Origin: a bacterium
GTDB taxonomy: Bacteria; Pseudomonadota; Alphaproteobacteria; Caulobacterales; Hyphomonadaceae
Assembly (NCBI GenBank): GCA_016125045.1
Contig: WGML01000004.1
Span: 124,001 to 188,000 of the forward strand
Direction of reading: 5' to 3'
Length of the DNA stretch: 64,000 bases
Made by a program: the position numbers and the translations under genes
The notes under the pieces: model-generated
Databases searched by the model: none
What the model saw: the letters and a program-made list of their open reading frames with translations, nothing else
What the model was told of the DNA's origin: nothing
In this document: positions 61,939 to 64,000 of the stretch, one piece after another
Layout: each line of letters starts with the position of its first letter
How positions within the stretch are numbered: the first letter of the stretch is position 1

Positions 61939-63369
61939 CTAGCGCGCGGGACCGACGGCGCCGCCGCCCGCTTCTGTCAGCGCCTCCGTGATGGCGGGCT
62001 CGCCGTCGGCGTCGAGCACACCTTTGGGAAGCGCTTGCGCGCCCATGTGCCAGAGGATCGACAAGGGGTAGGTGGCCAGAACGGCCGTCGCCATCGCCCA
62101 GCGCAGCGACATGTCGCCGAGCGCCATATCCGCGTTGAAATAATCGCTCATCGCGCCAACGGCCATTGGGCCGAGGCCGAGCCCAAGAGCATTCAGGATG
62201 AAGAACAGAACAGCGCTCGACATCGCTCGCATAGACGGCGGCACAAGATGATGGGTGATCGCGAGCGACGGACCGAGGTAGACCGAAGCGCACAGGAGAC
62301 CGATGGCGTAGCCGACAAGTGAAAGCTCGGCGGTGGGGGCGAGCAGACCAAAGATGAAGAATGGCCCGGCGAGCAGCTTGCCCCACATGGGAACCCACAG
62401 GAACCATCGGCGATCATGCGCGCCGAACCGGTCTGCGAGAAAGCCGCCGCCGATCGTCCCGAGTGCGCCGAATACGCCGGCGGTCAGACCATAGAACAGC
62501 CCGATTTCCGTTCGGTCCATGGCGATGCAGGCGTCGAACGTCTCGGCGGAGCATCGCCCGATCAGCTGCTGGAACTCCGGGATGGACCATTCACCGTGCG
62601 ATCGGGCGAGGAAGGGCGCCATCCAGTTGCCGATGCCGTAGGTCACGAACGTGCCGGCGCCCGTCGCGATCGAATAGTACCGGAAAGATTTGAGGCTCCA
62701 CAGCTTTTTGAAGGAATCCACGAAGGAGATGGTTTTTCCGGCGGGCTTCAACCCGGAGAGCCCGCGCACCGGCTCGCGCAGCGTGAACCACATCAACACG
62801 GCGAGGGCGACGCCTGGCAGTCCGACCACAAAGAAGGCGGTGCGCCAGTGAAACTCCTCAGACAGCCAACCGCCCGCGACGTTGCCCGTCATCGTGCCGA
62901 TATAGACGCCGGCGGAATAGATCGCGAGCGCGCGGCCGCGCTTCTCCTGCTCATAAAGGTCGGAGAGCATGGCGTGAGAGGGGGGGCTGCCGCCCGCCTC
63001 CCCGAACGCCACTCCGAGGCGGTACAACAACAGATGCAGATAGTTGCCGGCGAGACCGGAGAGCGCGGTGAACCCGCTCCAGATGGCGAGCGACGCGGTG
63101 ACCACCGTCTTGCGGCTGGTCGCGTCGGCGATGCGGGCGACGAAAATCCCCACAAACACGTAGACGAGCGTGAATGAGGTTCCGGTGAGCAGGCCAAGCT
63201 GCGTATCCGACACGCCGAGCTCCGCCTTGATCGGCTCCTGCAGGATGTTGAGAATCTGTCGATCGATGAAGTTGAAGGCGTAGACGATCATGAGGATCGC
63301 AAGCGCATACTTTCGATGCGACCTCGCCTCTTCCATGGTCGTGATCTTGGGTGGCGACAGAAACGCCAT
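61939..63369 (-). CDS. MFS transporter (spinster-like)
   Basis: Starting at MAFLSPPKITTMEEARSHRKYALAILMIVYAFNFIDRQILNILQEPIKAELGVSDTQLGLLTG (63369, GGGGAGAA site) gives 476 residues with about 12 spans. The N-terminal AFNFIDRQIL block and GVAFGEAGGSPPSHAMLSDLYEQEKRGRALAIYSAGVYIG are typical of Spns-type/MFS_1 carriers. Substrate unknown. The track start 39 codons upstream is rejected. Confidence 0.85.
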   Translation of the reverse strand: MAFLSPPKITTMEEARSHRKYALAILMIVYAFNFIDRQILNILQEPIKAELGVSDTQLGLLTGTSFTLVYVFVGIFVARIADATSRKTVVTASLAIWSGFTALSGLAGNYLHLLLYRLGVAFGEAGGSPPSHAMLSDLYEQEKRGRALAIYSAGVYIGTMTGNVAGGWLSEEFHWRTAFFVVGLPGVALAVLMWFTLREPVRGLSGLKPAGKTISFVDSFKKLWSLKSFRYYSIATGAGTFVTYGIGNWMAPFLARSHGEWSIPEFQQLIGRCSAETFDACIAMDRTEIGLFYGLTAGVFGALGTIGGGFLADRFGAHDRRWFLWVPMWGKLLAGPFFIFGLLAPTAELSLVGYAIGLLCASVYLGPSLAITHHLVPPSMRAMSSAVLFFILNALGLGLGPMAVGAMSDYFNADMALGDMSLRWAMATAVLATYPLSILWHMGAQALPKGVLDADGEPAITEALTEAGGGAVGPAR

Positions 63370-63541
63370 GGTCAGATTCTCCCCGAGTATTTTCTTTTTT
63401 GTATTGCGACCAGTCTTGCTGGCTCTGCGGGCGAATGTCCATCGTGCCTTCAGCGTCGTCATCGCCGCAGCGTGCGCGGCGGCCACTGGCGCGAGGGCGC
63501 GCCGTCTGAAAGGGCAGGCCGGGATTGAGGACAGCAGCGGA

Positions 63542-64000
63542 ATGAATAGCCCCGACGAAACACGCGCGACCGGATTGCCCGATCGACTGAAGGACCGCTC
63601 GCTGCTGGAGACTCGGGCCTACCTCGCGGGCGAATGGGTCAACGCCGACGACCAGAGCGTGTTCGAGGTTCGCAATCCGTCGCGAGGAGATGTGATCGCG
63701 CAGGTGGCCGACGTCAGCCGCGTGGAAGCCGCCCGTGCGATCGCGGCCGCGACCGAAGCGCAACGTGAATGGGCCACTCGCACTGGCAAGGAGCGCGCCC
63801 GCGTTCTGAGGGCCTGGTTCGACCTGATCGTGGAAAACGCTGATGACCTCGCGACGATTCTGACGGCCGAACAGGGAAAACCGTTAGCCGAGGCGCGCGG
63901 CGAAGTGATGTATGGCGCGTCCTTCATCGACTGGTTCGCCGAAGAGGCGCGACGTATCTACGGGAGGACCGTCCCGGGGCACGAACGCGACAAGCGGATC
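63542..64000 (+). CDS. NAD(P)-dependent succinate-semialdehyde dehydrogenase-like (5' part, cut by window end)
   Basis: The open frame runs to the window edge: MNSPDETRATGLPDRLKDRSLLETRAYLAGEWVNADDQSVFEVRNPSRGDVIAQVADVSRVEAARAI, then TAEQGKPLAEARGEVMYGASFIDWFAEEARRIYGRTVPG. The EQGKPLAEARGE and YGASFIDWFAEEARRIYG blocks are typical of GabD/SSADH-type aldehyde dehydrogenases. The first 153 codons are visible; the catalytic Cys is outside. Divergent from the MFS gene. Confidence 0.85.
   Translation, partial: MNSPDETRATGLPDRLKDRSLLETRAYLAGEWVNADDQSVFEVRNPSRGDVIAQVADVSRVEAARAIAAATEAQREWATRTGKERARVLRAWFDLIVENADDLATILTAEQGKPLAEARGEVMYGASFIDWFAEEARRIYGRTVPGHERDKRI

Overview
The window is a GC-rich (visibly well above 60 percent) bacterial chromosome segment that looks alphaproteobacterial. 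The evidence is a PopZ (DUF2497) gene next to pcm and tolC, an Irr-type Fur regulator, a Coq4-family protein, an ErpA/dGTPase divergent pair, and the SPOR-nagZ-scpA-scpB-tatABC block. I would place it near Caulobacterales or a related stalked or marine lineage, but the sequence alone does not give a species. There are no rRNA genes, complete insertion sequences, CRISPR arrays or prophages. Two tRNA genes are present: Asn-GTT at about 30.3 kb and Cys-GCA at about 37.4 kb.

Layout: 0-9.2 kb is a tyrosine/homogentisate catabolic cluster (hppD end, maleylacetoacetate isomerase, homogentisate dioxygenase, fumarylacetoacetase, fused succinyl-CoA:acetoacetate CoA-transferase). It is interleaved with a DctA-type symporter, a DoxX-like membrane protein and a serine hydrolase. 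Together these genes convert 4-hydroxyphenylpyruvate to fumarate plus acetoacetyl-CoA. 9.2-12.3 kb holds an Irr-type regulator, a CaiB-type CoA-transferase and small genes. 20.0-30.1 kb holds helicase HrpB, a beta-propeller lipoprotein, a beta-lactamase-fold hydrolase, an RNA uracil methyltransferase and a molybdate transporter in the order modB-modC-modA.

12.3-20.0 kb is the most unusual region. A three-gene minus-strand operon encodes (1) a protein with an unrecognised N-terminal half fused to a GH108 muramidase, (2) a TPR/TRAFs-binding-like protein with two trypsin-fold protease domains, and (3) a small RyR-domain protein. It is divergent from a membrane protein with a TrkA-N/Rossmann region and a C-terminal RyR domain. 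A perfect 13-bp palindrome lies in the shared intergenic region. The combination of sensor, protease and cell-wall hydrolase suggests an undescribed signalling or conflict (possibly defence) system. Function is inferred from domains only.

30.1-32.4 kb looks like an accessory segment next to tRNA-Asn. It has a possible small RNA with a terminator, a truncated SDR remnant, a VOC gene preceded by four 25-bp tandem repeats, and an esterase gene of lower GC. 32.5-37.3 kb holds a TRAP transporter (TakP-like DctP, DctQ, DctM) and a serine hydrolase. 37.7-47 kb holds pcm-tolC-popZ, an MFS transporter, a coq4-like gene, a nitroreductase and exonuclease III. 47-54.3 kb holds a DUF3137 protein, ilvD, an M23 peptidase and serS. 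54.5-64 kb holds erpA, dgt, the SPOR-nagZ-scpAB-tatABC block, an MFS transporter and the start of a succinate-semialdehyde-type dehydrogenase.

Long antisense ORFs in the track are shadows typical of GC-rich DNA and are left out. Start codons were moved inward where a Shine-Dalgarno sequence and the family N-terminus supported it.
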